From: Marinagarivorans sp. UBA5868
GTDB lineage: Bacteria > Pseudomonadota > Gammaproteobacteria > Pseudomonadales > Cellvibrionaceae
Assembly (NCBI GenBank): GCA_002432095.1
Contig: DJFQ01000161.1
Span: forward strand, 53,622 to 66,398
DNA length: 12,777 nucleotides
Direction of reading: 5' to 3'
Positions 1-7,740 of this stretch are shown in pieces; position 1 is the first letter of the stretch, and each line of letters starts with the position of its first letter. The notes under the pieces were generated by a model. The model was not told the DNA's origin and made no database searches. It saw nothing but the letters and a program-made list of their open reading frames with translations. Both the position numbers and the translations under genes were made by a program.

Positions 1-654
1 GTAACGATCGGCAATCACTCTGTCAGTCACGGCCATATGATCCGCTTGCAAGAAGGTGAAAAGCCGGCGGTGTGGCGGAAGCGCATGGAGCGAGAAATTG
101 AGGATGCGCAAAAAAGAATTGATGAAGAAGTGGGGCGCCAACCCAAAATATTTGCCTATCCATTTGGTGAGCACAATCGCGACCTGGAGCAACTGACCGC
201 GGATCTTGGGTATATCGCATTTGCACAACATTCCGGCCCTATTGCATCCTTTGATACCTTGCAGGCGCTGCCACGTTTTCCTTTCGGCGGAATTTATGGG
301 GATTTAAAAGACTTTGCGCTTAAAGCGTCAAGTCTGCCCATGCCGCTACAGAGCGTAGCGGTGGTAAATAATAAACATCAACCTCTTTCGGATGCACTAC
401 TGCCGGACGGCACAGAGAAAGTGACGATGATCATCACTGCCGAGAAAGCGCTGCTCAATAAAATCTCTTGCTTTTACTCGGGGAAACCCGCAGCGGCGGA
501 GGTGCGCGATGGGAAATTGTATGTGTCCAACAGCAGTACAATTCCAGCGGGCAGAAGCCGGTTTAACTGTACCGCGCCAGAAAAAGGACGATTTTATTGG
601 TTGTCGAAAATGCTGATTAGCAAAAATGCGGACGGAAGTTGGTATAAGGAATAA
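1..654 (+). CDS. Polysaccharide deacetylase, NodB type (5' end outside the window)
   Basis: The reading frame is open from base 1, so the N-terminal part, including the first catalytic Asp motif, lies outside the window; the ATG at 37 is internal. Residues 4-12 of the visible 217 read GNHSVSHGH, which is the NodB metal-binding motif HSxxH. Residues 51-57 (FAYPFGE) match the later NodB motif that lines the active-site groove. Enzymes of this carbohydrate esterase 4 fold remove N- or O-acetyl groups from polysaccharides such as chitin, peptidoglycan or exopolysaccharide; the substrate cannot be told here. After about residue 100 there is a further region, probably beta-rich, ending in a Cys/aromatic-rich stretch (FNCTAPEKGRFYW) that may be an accessory domain. 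It converges with the next gene, with 9 bp between stop codons. Family call is firm; exact function is not. Confidence 0.88.
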   Translation, partial: VTIGNHSVSHGHMIRLQEGEKPAVWRKRMEREIEDAQKRIDEEVGRQPKIFAYPFGEHNRDLEQLTADLGYIAFAQHSGPIASFDTLQALPRFPFGGIYGDLKDFALKASSLPMPLQSVAVVNNKHQPLSDALLPDGTEKVTMIITAEKALLNKISCFYSGKPAAAEVRDGKLYVSNSSTIPAGRSRFNCTAPEKGRFYWLSKMLISKNADGSWYKE

Positions 655-663
655 GGCTTAAGG

Positions 664-1167
664 TCAGTGGAGAATGGGTTCTTGTTCAATCACGAAGTCC
701 TCGGTCTTGGCGGTCGTCAGCAGCGTCAGACTGAGGGAGAGAAAGATAAACAGCACCCCGAACATTGCCGGCGCATGTAATACTCCACCGATAATGCCTA
801 CGATCAAGCCCACGGACATATGCGCCATGGTGGGCCTGACGTTAAAAATTTTGCGGCGTTTGCATTTTAAGGCGCAGAGTTTTTCTCCGTCGCGCCAAAA
901 AACACAACGGGCCTGCCACTTCTGCAGGCTGGTGCTAAAGCACTGGATGCGGTAGTGATGGTTATTTTTTTCGAAGTTGACGGACTCAAGATATTTGAAA
1001 TGATGATTCTTGACCACCAATTCATTGTTGAAATACACCCGCTCAAGCCCTGTCCATCCCGAGCCCCACGCACGAATGACATTGTCGCCGTCGTGAAACA
1101 CATACCACATGCCTTTGCTCAAACTGGCGTTTGAAGTGGCTGGTAGATTTCGTTGGATGGGATGCAT
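664..1167 (-). CDS. Hypothetical small membrane protein with two C-terminal helices
   Basis: I do not recognise the family. The 167-aa product has a polar, aromatic-rich N-terminal part (residues 20-105) with alternating hydrophobic residues that look beta-stranded, then a basic patch KCKRRK at 101-106. Two hydrophobic stretches (about 116-131 and 134-152) form a likely helical hairpin, followed by a short acidic tail. The basic patch suggests that the N-terminal domain is cytoplasmic. The ATG at 1167 lacks a visible Shine-Dalgarno sequence; the internal Met20, preceded by AAAGGC, is a possible alternative start. The gene converges with the deacetylase and lies downstream of the hemB terminator, so it is probably transcribed on its own. 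The long open frame and organised hydrophobicity support a real gene. Confidence 0.6.
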   Translation of the reverse strand: MHPIQRNLPATSNASLSKGMWYVFHDGDNVIRAWGSGWTGLERVYFNNELVVKNHHFKYLESVNFEKNNHHYRIQCFSTSLQKWQARCVFWRDGEKLCALKCKRRKIFNVRPTMAHMSVGLIVGIIGGVLHAPAMFGVLFIFLSLSLTLLTTAKTEDFVIEQEPILH

Positions 1168-1239
1168 GGGAAAGTAACGGGTTAAATAGAAGCGCGTATT
1201 ATAACGAAGAACCGAATCCGTAGAACCCGCAGGCTGGGA

Positions 1240-1280
1240 AAAAATGCCGATTAAAAGCCGATTATTTATAGCAAATCGGC
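1240..1280 (-). terminator. Intrinsic terminator downstream of hemB
   Basis: Read on the minus strand, an arm GCCGATT (1280-1274) and its complement AATCGGC (1263-1257) form a 7-bp stem with a 10-nt AT-rich loop. It starts 8 bp after the hemB stop codon. The stem is followed by TTTT, then a second copy of AATCGGC (1250-1244), then TTTTTT. Either copy can pair with the first arm, giving two alternative hairpins that each end in a T-run. This is the layout of a rho-independent terminator. Confidence 0.7.
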
Positions 1281-1288
1281 TATGGGGC

Positions 1289-2404
<1,116 letters not shown>

Positions 2405-2431
2405 GCCGGTGCTCGTTAACCAGTCCGCAGA

Positions 2432-2449
2432 GATCGCCTTCGGGCGATC
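2432..2449 (-). terminator. Hairpin at the 3' end of the reductase gene
   Basis: GATCGCC (2432-2438) and GGCGATC (2443-2449) form a perfect 7-bp, GC-rich stem with a 4-base loop. The stem overlaps the TGA stop codon of the reductase (2450-2448). No T-run follows on the minus strand, so it may be a weak terminator, an attenuator or an mRNA 3'-end stabiliser, not a classical intrinsic terminator. Confidence 0.45.
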
Positions 2450-3422
2450 AGCTGCAGGGTAAAAACGCGTCGGCGTGAATGTCCGCCATGGAGGCGCCGC
2501 TCAAAAAAATCTGTTTCTTCATTTTGCGCACAAAAGTGTCGCCGCCGCACAGATATATTTTTGTTCCTTTGGTGGAAGGGAATTGCTCTTTGACAAATTG
2601 ATAGAGGTCCGTGTTGCCGATGTCATTCGGATAATTACTGAAAGACTGGCAGACGAAATTCACGTTAAGTTGTGGATAATCCCTTTGCAGATCAGCCAGT
2701 TCTCGACGCAGATAAAAGCCGTCGGGTTCGCGGGCGCCGAGGACCAATGAAATTTTGCCCTGGTGCCCTTGCAATAGAGCATCCCGGAGAATTCCGTACA
2801 GCGGTGCCAGCCCGGTGCCAATACCGATAAAAAGAAGAGGCCGGTGTGGATCGTCGGCGACATAAAAACAATTGCCGAGTGCGCCCTGAATATTCAGCTC
2901 TGCTCCAGGTTCCATGGCATCGGCTGCCCACCGGCTGAAGCGCCCATTGGGAATAATCTTAATGTGTAACTCGATAAAATCCTCTAGCTTTGGGATGCTT
3001 GCAATGGAGTAGCTGCGCACCAGTGGTTTTTCTGGGTCGCCGTGCCAGATATTTAAATATTGTCCTGGACGAAAATCCAAAACCTTTTCCAGGCGGACGC
3101 GCAACACCTGAGCGCTGAGGTTTTCTTTATCTTTGACCTTGGCCAAGGTTCGGCTTTTCCCTTGGTCGGTAAAGCCTATCGTCAATGGATTGCTGGGTTT
3201 ACATTGGCAGCTCAAAAACAGCCCTTGCGCCTGTTGGGTGTTTTTTAGCCCCGCCTGTGAATTGCGTGGTAATTCCCCTTCCTGCGCCTGCATAACACAG
3301 GCTTGGCATGCGCCGGCGCGACAACCGTTGGGCACCTGGACGCCGTTGCGGATAAGTCCCTCAAGCACGGTCTCACCTTCCAGTAGGGAATAGGTGCTCT
3401 CTTCAAATGTAATGTCAGTCAT
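2448..3422 (-). CDS. 2Fe-2S ferredoxin/FAD/NAD(P)H oxidoreductase
   Basis: This 324-aa soluble electron-transfer flavoprotein is built like the reductases of ring-hydroxylating oxygenases and CDP-6-deoxyhexose reductases. An N-terminal plant-type ferredoxin domain (1-85) has cluster cysteines C34, C39, C42 and C72 in the Cx4Cx2C...C pattern. An FAD domain (about 95-190) carries RSYS (136-139), and an NAD(P) domain (about 195-320) carries GIGTGLAPLYG (200-210) and CGG near the C-terminus. It would move electrons from NAD(P)H through FAD to the iron-sulphur cluster and then to a partner. The gene lies 45 bp downstream of the truncated haemoglobin on the same strand, so the globin is the obvious candidate acceptor; that pairing is inferred from position. 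The ATG at 3422 has only a weak GAAGA ribosome site. Family assignment is firm; the natural acceptor is not known. Confidence 0.92.
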   Translation of the reverse strand: MTDITFEESTYSLLEGETVLEGLIRNGVQVPNGCRAGACQACVMQAQEGELPRNSQAGLKNTQQAQGLFLSCQCKPSNPLTIGFTDQGKSRTLAKVKDKENLSAQVLRVRLEKVLDFRPGQYLNIWHGDPEKPLVRSYSIASIPKLEDFIELHIKIIPNGRFSRWAADAMEPGAELNIQGALGNCFYVADDPHRPLLFIGIGTGLAPLYGILRDALLQGHQGKISLVLGAREPDGFYLRRELADLQRDYPQLNVNFVCQSFSNYPNDIGNTDLYQFVKEQFPSTKGTKIYLCGGDTFVRKMKKQIFLSGASMADIHADAFLPCS

Positions 3423-3467
3423 TTTTCTTCGCCAATAGACACGTCCCTGTGATAGCTGGTGGACCCG

Positions 3468-3821
3468 TTAGCGATTTAATACGTCGTCTTTAACGCTGCC
3501 AGCGATCGCGGCAATTTCGTTAATGTCCGTTTGCGCTACTCCTAATTCCTGCAGCGTACCCGCAAGATTCTCAATCACCGCATCGAAATGTAGTTCCGTC
3601 AGCGCCATGTGTTTGTGGCCTTCACGCAGGTCTTTGCCGGAATATTGATTTGGTCCACCGAAAACCATCGTAAGAAATGCTTTTTGTTTTGCGGCCTGTG
3701 CATCCATATCGACCGTATCAAAAAAATGGGAAATGAGATCATCCGACAACACTTTGCGATAAAAAATATCCACGGCAGCTTCCACGGCGGCGGCACCGCC
3801 AATGCGTTCGTATAGGCTCAT
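3468..3821 (-). CDS. glbN: Group I truncated haemoglobin (GlbN/cyanoglobin type)
   Basis: This is a 117-aa 2-over-2 globin. From memory it aligns without gaps to Synechocystis GlbN over most of its length: the N-terminal YERIGG, Tyr B10 at Y21 (in FYRKVL), Gln E7 at Q42, Gln E11 at Q46, the FGGP turn, and proximal His F8 at H69 (in REGHKHM). At E10, where Synechocystis GlbN has its distal ligand H46, this protein has K45. The C-terminal His that cross-links to haem in that protein is absent. Group I members bind O2 and NO and often act in NO dioxygenation or in nitrogen and oxidative stress. The start is the ATG at 3821, preceded by AGGA. It appears to lead a two-gene unit with the reductase, and its 5' region is shared with the divergent + strand gene. 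Confidence 0.93.
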   Translation of the reverse strand: MSLYERIGGAAAVEAAVDIFYRKVLSDDLISHFFDTVDMDAQAAKQKAFLTMVFGGPNQYSGKDLREGHKHMALTELHFDAVIENLAGTLQELGVAQTDINEIAAIAGSVKDDVLNR

Positions 3822-3893
3822 ATGATGTTCCTGTTGGTTTGAATAAACAAAAATTCATCGCGTAGTGACGAAAACCAAAGCCTTCTCTTGCGG

Positions 3894-3940
3894 CGAGTAA
3901 CACCAGGCACGCTTCACATCGAGTAACAACGGAGCGTGCC
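3894..3940. repeat. Direct repeat and inverted repeat in the divergent promoter region
   Basis: The 122 bp between the globin start (-) and the 3944 start (+) contain two exact copies of CGAGTAACA at 3894-3902 and 3920-3928, 26 bp apart. The second copy sits between inverted arms GGCACGC (3906-3912) and GCGTGCC (3934-3940). This arrangement is typical of a regulator-binding region serving divergent genes, but I recognise no known operator and see no FNR-type site. Confidence 0.4.
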
Positions 3941-3943
3941 CCA

Positions 3944-4153
3944 GTGCCAATTAATGCCGATGTTAAGCATGGCGAGCCGCACTATGTTTTTGAGGTGCCG
4001 GGTTTCGATCACAACTTAAAGATATATTTAAAATGTATCTTTAGGTTACGCATCTCCTATGGTCTTGGCAACCGTTTAATGGAAGATATGTGGAGCGCAT
4101 CTGTTGCGGCTTTTCGGCTGGTATGCAATCGCTATACACTGGCCGGCGGGTGA
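3944..4153 (+). CDS. Small hypothetical protein, or displaced N-terminal part of the receiver protein
   Basis: The GTG at 3944 is preceded by GGAG at 3931-3934 and opens a 69-codon frame ending at TGA 4151-4153. Codon use looks like real coding sequence, with a plausible folded segment (HYVFEVPGF, then an amphipathic stretch through GLGNRLMEDMW). I recognise no family. The frame ends exactly where the next frame takes over: skipping one base in the GGG run at 4148-4150 changes the ending LAGG-stop into LAGGEEGFDD and continues without a stop to 4958. It may therefore be the true N-terminus of the downstream protein (about 338 aa in total), separated by a frameshift mutation, a sequencing error or recoding. 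A separate small overlapping gene is also possible. Confidence 0.5.
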   Translation: MPINADVKHGEPHYVFEVPGFDHNLKIYLKCIFRLRISYGLGNRLMEDMWSASVAAFRLVCNRYTLAGG

Positions 4154-4958
4154 GGAAGGTTTTGACGATCAACCGATTGAAGCGTTTGTGGCCGGAGTGG
4201 CCAGGGCGCTGATGAGCATCTGGAGCAGCGCAGATATGTCCGCAAGCGATTCTGAATCTGAAGATCTTGGGCGCGATGAAACCGGTAAGAGTCTAGAAGC
4301 TGCCGGGCGCGAGCTTGTTCACGATGTGGCAACACCTCTCGCCACGATTCAGCTGAATCTCCAGGTGTTATCCAATTATCTGCCGAAATTGATGAGTCTA
4401 TGCGACGACTCCGCAAGGACGCCACCGGGAATCAATGCCGATCATTTAAAAGCACTGGTGTCGCTGCCTGGTGCGCTCGATGCGGACATTCGCAAAATTC
4501 GCCATGCAGTGCAGTTATTCTCATCAGTCCTTGTACCCGGAAATCCGCTGTCTGTGCTGCCGACGCTGGGAATATCGGCTCGTCAGAATGTAGGAGCGAT
4601 GAGGATTTTGCTGGTGGAAGACGAAGTGATTCACCAGGAGATTACCCTCAAGCAATTAGCGGGTCGTGGCGCAGTGGATGTGGTCGATACCGGTCAGGAG
4701 GCGCTGGAGTTGGTGGCGAAAGGACCTTACGACCTGGTGCTGCTGGATCTTATGTTGTCGGGGCAGGATGCCCGTAGTTTGGTGGGGGAATTACGAGCCG
4801 TCGCGAGGAATGAGCTGAAAATCATATTGGTATCCAATATGCCGTTATCCCGGGAGGAAGTGCGGCAGTTGAAAGCCGACGGAGCATTAGAAAAGCCTTT
4901 CCGCTTCGCCAGCATGCAGGTATTGCTGGAACACTTGGGTAAACCCGTTACGGTTTAA
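4104..4958 (+). CDS. DHp-like segment fused to a receiver domain (no ATPase domain)
   Basis: The start is uncertain: TTG 4104 has GGAG 8 bp upstream, while ATG 4212 and ATG 4236 are alternatives. Numbered from TTG (284 aa), residues 68-145 resemble a histidine-kinase dimerisation helix pair with an H-box-like VHDVATPLA (H73, D74). No N, G1 or G2 ATP-binding boxes follow. Residues 166-280 form a receiver domain with acidic pair E172/D173, phospho-acceptor D215 (LVLLDLML), S244 and K264 (LEKPF). There is no DNA-binding or enzymatic output domain, so it probably works by phosphotransfer or protein contact, perhaps as a phosphate sink or adaptor. It is tail to tail with the membrane kinase gene, the likely partner by position. 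The receiver call is firm; the H-box part is moderately sure; the N-terminus is unresolved. Confidence 0.85.
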   Translation: MRLFGWYAIAIHWPAGEEGFDDQPIEAFVAGVARALMSIWSSADMSASDSESEDLGRDETGKSLEAAGRELVHDVATPLATIQLNLQVLSNYLPKLMSLCDDSARTPPGINADHLKALVSLPGALDADIRKIRHAVQLFSSVLVPGNPLSVLPTLGISARQNVGAMRILLVEDEVIHQEITLKQLAGRGAVDVVDTGQEALELVAKGPYDLVLLDLMLSGQDARSLVGELRAVARNELKIILVSNMPLSREEVRQLKADGALEKPFRFASMQVLLEHLGKPVTV

Positions 4959-6970
4959 GCAGGGGATGGCACCGCAGCCGAGTTGAGTGGAAAACCGAAG
5001 GTAAAAGTGGTGCCTTGGCCAGCTTCACTGGTGACATGGATGGACGCGCTGTGTTCGTCGGCAATGCGTTTTATCGTTTGCAAACCAATGCCGCTACCGC
5101 CCTTTTTGGTGCTTTCCAGCCCGTCCCAGAGATTTGCCAACTGCGCGTCCGTCATGCCCACCCCACAGTCGGCAATTGCGACATGGATCCGCTTGTCATC
5201 CATCCAGGTACAAACTTCGATATTGGCGCCTTCTCCTGGTTTGGTTGCTTCGTAAGCGTTTTTGAGCACATTGATGAAGAGAATCTTCAGATCCTCCGCG
5301 TCGCCCTGGATCTCGGGAACAGCAGCAAACACAGTACGCAAATTCGGAATGGTACGGCCAAAAACAAGAGCGCAGTCGCCGAGCACCTGCTCAAGCGACA
5401 ATTTTTCCACTTTAATCTTGCGCCCCCCGTTGAGTAGCCGCGCCATGGTGGTGATCAGATGTGATCCCCAGGCGACCTGCTCAAGGATGACCTGACGGCG
5501 CTTCTCTTCGTCATACAGATCATTGGATACCACGCCGTCGATGATGGAGAGTGGCGTCTTAATATCGTGGTGATAAAGATTCATGACGTTAAGCAGCGAC
5601 AGCTTTTTCTTGGCTTCGGCCATTTCTCGGTGAAGTTTTTCCAGCATATTGATGCGCTGGAGCGTCTGCGCAAGTTCGCTCACCATCCACTCCATAAGGC
5701 GGATATCGTCGTAGCGGTAATACGAGGAAGAGGTGGGTCTGCCAATCAACACAATGGCGATCAGGGTACCCTCCCAAAACACCGGAAAGAAACAGGCCGC
5801 TGACAGCGACGCTAGTTTATGGCGTGTGTCCGCATGAGTCTCATCGGCCATTACGACTCCTTGGCGGCGATGAGCACTTTGGGCTAAAAACTCTCCGCCA
5901 AGGTGGACCGCTTTGTGTTGGCCTTCGGATGAGGTGGTGTTGACGGCGAAGTCGCCATGGGCACCCACGCGACACACATGGTATTCCTGAACGCGAAGAA
6001 CGTTATAGAAAACGTAATTCAGCAACTGCGAAAGTTGATTCATGTCGTTGCAGCTACGTAGGTTGTCTCTCACCTCATCCACTACCTTTTGATAATCATA
6101 GGTTTGCGAGGCCAGCAGCCGTCTGGCGTTGGGCTCCAACCACTTGAGTAGGCGAGGGTAAAGCTCCAAGGTGAGCATAAACAGAACAAGAAGTAGGAGG
6201 AACTTGGTGGGTTCGCCCGTCATGCCAGAGAGTGTGGGGAGAGCTGCGAAATAAACACAAGCAAGAAACATGAGTAATAACAGGCGAGACACCGCCAAGC
6301 TCACGGCAAGCTTGAAGTCCATAAGGTGGTGGGCGACCGTTGAATAGAACAACAGCAACATAAAGATGACATTGGTGGATCCACCTATAAATTTTGACAA
6401 ATAAAAGTCATAGGATATAAGCACCAGGCTGGCCAAGCCGCAGACGAAACTGATGCTCAAGGTGATGAGCAACCATTGGATGCGTTGTTTATCGCGGCTT
6501 GATGCAGAGCGGAAAACAAGCGCTGTGCACAAAATTGACCCCACCAAACACAGTAAAAAGACAAAAATAAAACCGTAGTAAATTGCATCTGGCACAGGTA
6601 GATAGCCTGCCGCCGTTGGCTTCAATGCTGAGGGGAAAAAGGAATTGTTTAAAATAAATAGTATCGCCGCCAAAATGAAGCCTGGAATGACAATGGCGGA
6701 TTTGAATAATTTGGATTGAGATGCCACCAATTGCCACACGAGTAAAGCGAGCGACGGTGGAATAAGAAACATTCCAAGACGTGTAAGGTGGAACCAGGGG
6801 GACAGGACGTCCATATCCTGAATATAAGTGAAGAGGAACAGTTCAATCGACCAAACGCACGCGCTAAACGAGATTAAGGCGAGGGCAACGACACCTTTCT
6901 GCCCCCGCCGGGAAAGAGCCAGCAGTCCAATGAAAAAATCAACAGCGGCGATCAGCAAGTAAATAGTCAT
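4955..6970 (-). CDS. Membrane sensor histidine kinase with multipass N-terminus and GAF-like region
   Basis: This 671-aa inner-membrane kinase has about eight or nine hydrophobic helices in residues 3-272, resembling the 7TM-type kinase sensor modules and the layout of PEP-CTERM-associated PrsK. A GAF-like cytoplasmic region follows (about 290-440), then a short coiled linker. The DHp domain has the H-box YHHDIKTPLS, with H468 as the probable phosphorylation site. The catalytic domain has the N-box NVLKNAYEA (567-575), G1 DCGVGM (601-606) and G2 GGSGIGL (624-630), so the kinase looks active. There is no receiver on the protein itself. The start ATG lies inside the end of the acyltransferase gene (32-bp overlap), which implies co-transcription and probable translational coupling. 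A multipass sensor coupled to a signal-synthase gene suggests a membrane-borne, lipophilic ligand; this is inferred. Confidence 0.93.
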   Translation of the reverse strand: MTIYLLIAAVDFFIGLLALSRRGQKGVVALALISFSACVWSIELFLFTYIQDMDVLSPWFHLTRLGMFLIPPSLALLVWQLVASQSKLFKSAIVIPGFILAAILFILNNSFFPSALKPTAAGYLPVPDAIYYGFIFVFLLCLVGSILCTALVFRSASSRDKQRIQWLLITLSISFVCGLASLVLISYDFYLSKFIGGSTNVIFMLLLFYSTVAHHLMDFKLAVSLAVSRLLLLMFLACVYFAALPTLSGMTGEPTKFLLLLVLFMLTLELYPRLLKWLEPNARRLLASQTYDYQKVVDEVRDNLRSCNDMNQLSQLLNYVFYNVLRVQEYHVCRVGAHGDFAVNTTSSEGQHKAVHLGGEFLAQSAHRRQGVVMADETHADTRHKLASLSAACFFPVFWEGTLIAIVLIGRPTSSSYYRYDDIRLMEWMVSELAQTLQRINMLEKLHREMAEAKKKLSLLNVMNLYHHDIKTPLSIIDGVVSNDLYDEEKRRQVILEQVAWGSHLITTMARLLNGGRKIKVEKLSLEQVLGDCALVFGRTIPNLRTVFAAVPEIQGDAEDLKILFINVLKNAYEATKPGEGANIEVCTWMDDKRIHVAIADCGVGMTDAQLANLWDGLESTKKGGSGIGLQTIKRIADEHSASIHVTSEAGQGTTFTFGFPLNSAAVPSPA

Positions 6971-7655
6971 TCTTTCTCGTCAGAGCTCTGTTATCTGTTT
7001 GGTTCAAGACGAATTCGCGGCTTCGGGCTAAATCAAAGCAGGCCATGAGTATAGTCCCAAATTTTACCCCATGGTAAGTACGGACATCTGATATTGGCGT
7101 GAAGTTTACCATTCGATAAAACCTGACATGTTCTTCGCGCACCGCGGCCAGGACACAATGGGTCTCCGCTTTGTCCGCCTCCGTAATAATATTGCGGTAC
7201 ACATTGAACCTGGCCTGAATTCCGCCTTTTCGTTGATAGTCGGGGTGAATAACAAAACGGTTTGCTTCGAGGAAAGATTTACCCAAGCCGACTTCCTGTT
7301 CAATTTCACGCTGGTAGATAGCCATTACAGGCGTTTTCCATTCCTTGTCAGGACTATACCGACAAAGCCGGATCGAACCCATGGGTCGTTTTTTATGGTA
7401 GGTAAGGTAGGAGGTACAGTTGGGCATCAAGTCATATTCATCGGTAAATCTTTTTGACTGATTTTTTTCAATGTAATTTTCGCTGCTGTAACTTTCATAA
7501 CGAATCGAAAAGACGTGGTCGAGCAATGGACCGTAGGCTTTTATATTGGTGTATGCAGGTGCTTCAGAGTTGTTAAAACGTTCCCGGTGTGGAATCGCTT
7601 TGCTGATTTTGGCGACATTCGAAAAGGATGCAGATGGAGCAAAAGAAATTGCCAT
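6939..7655 (-). CDS. GNAT/LuxI-fold N-acyltransferase (FeeM / acyl-homoserine-lactone synthase-like)
   Basis: This 238-aa protein resembles N-acyl amino acid synthases (FeeM type) and the PEP-CTERM/exosortase-associated acyltransferases, which share the fold of LuxI-type autoinducer synthases. Key residues of that superfamily can be placed: R52 (SIRYESY), D72 and D75 in DEYD (the LuxI DxxD pair), R96 (GSIRL), and E130/R133 in EANRF (the LuxI ExxR pair). The acyl-CoA/ACP-binding GNAT loop follows at HPDYQRKGG (137-145). Such enzymes join an acyl chain from acyl-ACP to an amino compound. The substrates are not predictable here; the short overall similarity to true LuxI favours an N-acyl amino acid product. 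The ATG at 7655 is preceded by GAGAGG (complement of 7665-7670). It overlaps the sensor kinase gene by 32 bp. Confidence 0.82.
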   Translation of the reverse strand: MAISFAPSASFSNVAKISKAIPHRERFNNSEAPAYTNIKAYGPLLDHVFSIRYESYSSENYIEKNQSKRFTDEYDLMPNCTSYLTYHKKRPMGSIRLCRYSPDKEWKTPVMAIYQREIEQEVGLGKSFLEANRFVIHPDYQRKGGIQARFNVYRNIITEADKAETHCVLAAVREEHVRFYRMVNFTPISDVRTYHGVKFGTILMACFDLARSREFVLNQTDNRALTRKNDYLLADRRC

Positions 7656-7708
7656 TTTTTCTTACCTCTCTAATTGATTTGGTTTGGCAAGAAAAGTATG
7701 ACGACAAG

Positions 7709-7740
7709 TTGCTAATTTTCACACTCACTACATCTAGCAA
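7709..7740. repeat. Inverted repeat TTGCTA-N20-TAGCAA upstream of the acyltransferase
   Basis: TTGCTA (7709-7714) and TAGCAA (7735-7740) form a 6-bp inverted repeat with a 20-bp spacer, about 55-85 bp upstream of the acyltransferase start. It could be an operator in the promoter region of the signal-synthase gene. The arms are short and the region is AT-rich, so chance is possible. Confidence 0.25.

Noticed and set aside
5015..5437. 140-codon + strand frame opposite the kinase domain
   Set aside because: The opposite strand encodes intact kinase motifs here; the + strand translation resembles no protein.
4955..6970. Assignment as PrsK of the PEP-CTERM/exosortase system
   Set aside because: The layout is similar, but no exosortase, PrsR regulator or PEP-CTERM protein is in the window, and the H-box is of the ordinary HDIKTPL type.
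6939..7655. Assignment as a true LuxI acyl-homoserine-lactone synthase
   Set aside because: Key residues fit the shared fold, but overall sequence and length are closer to FeeM/exosortase-associated acyltransferases, and no LuxR gene or convincing lux box is present.
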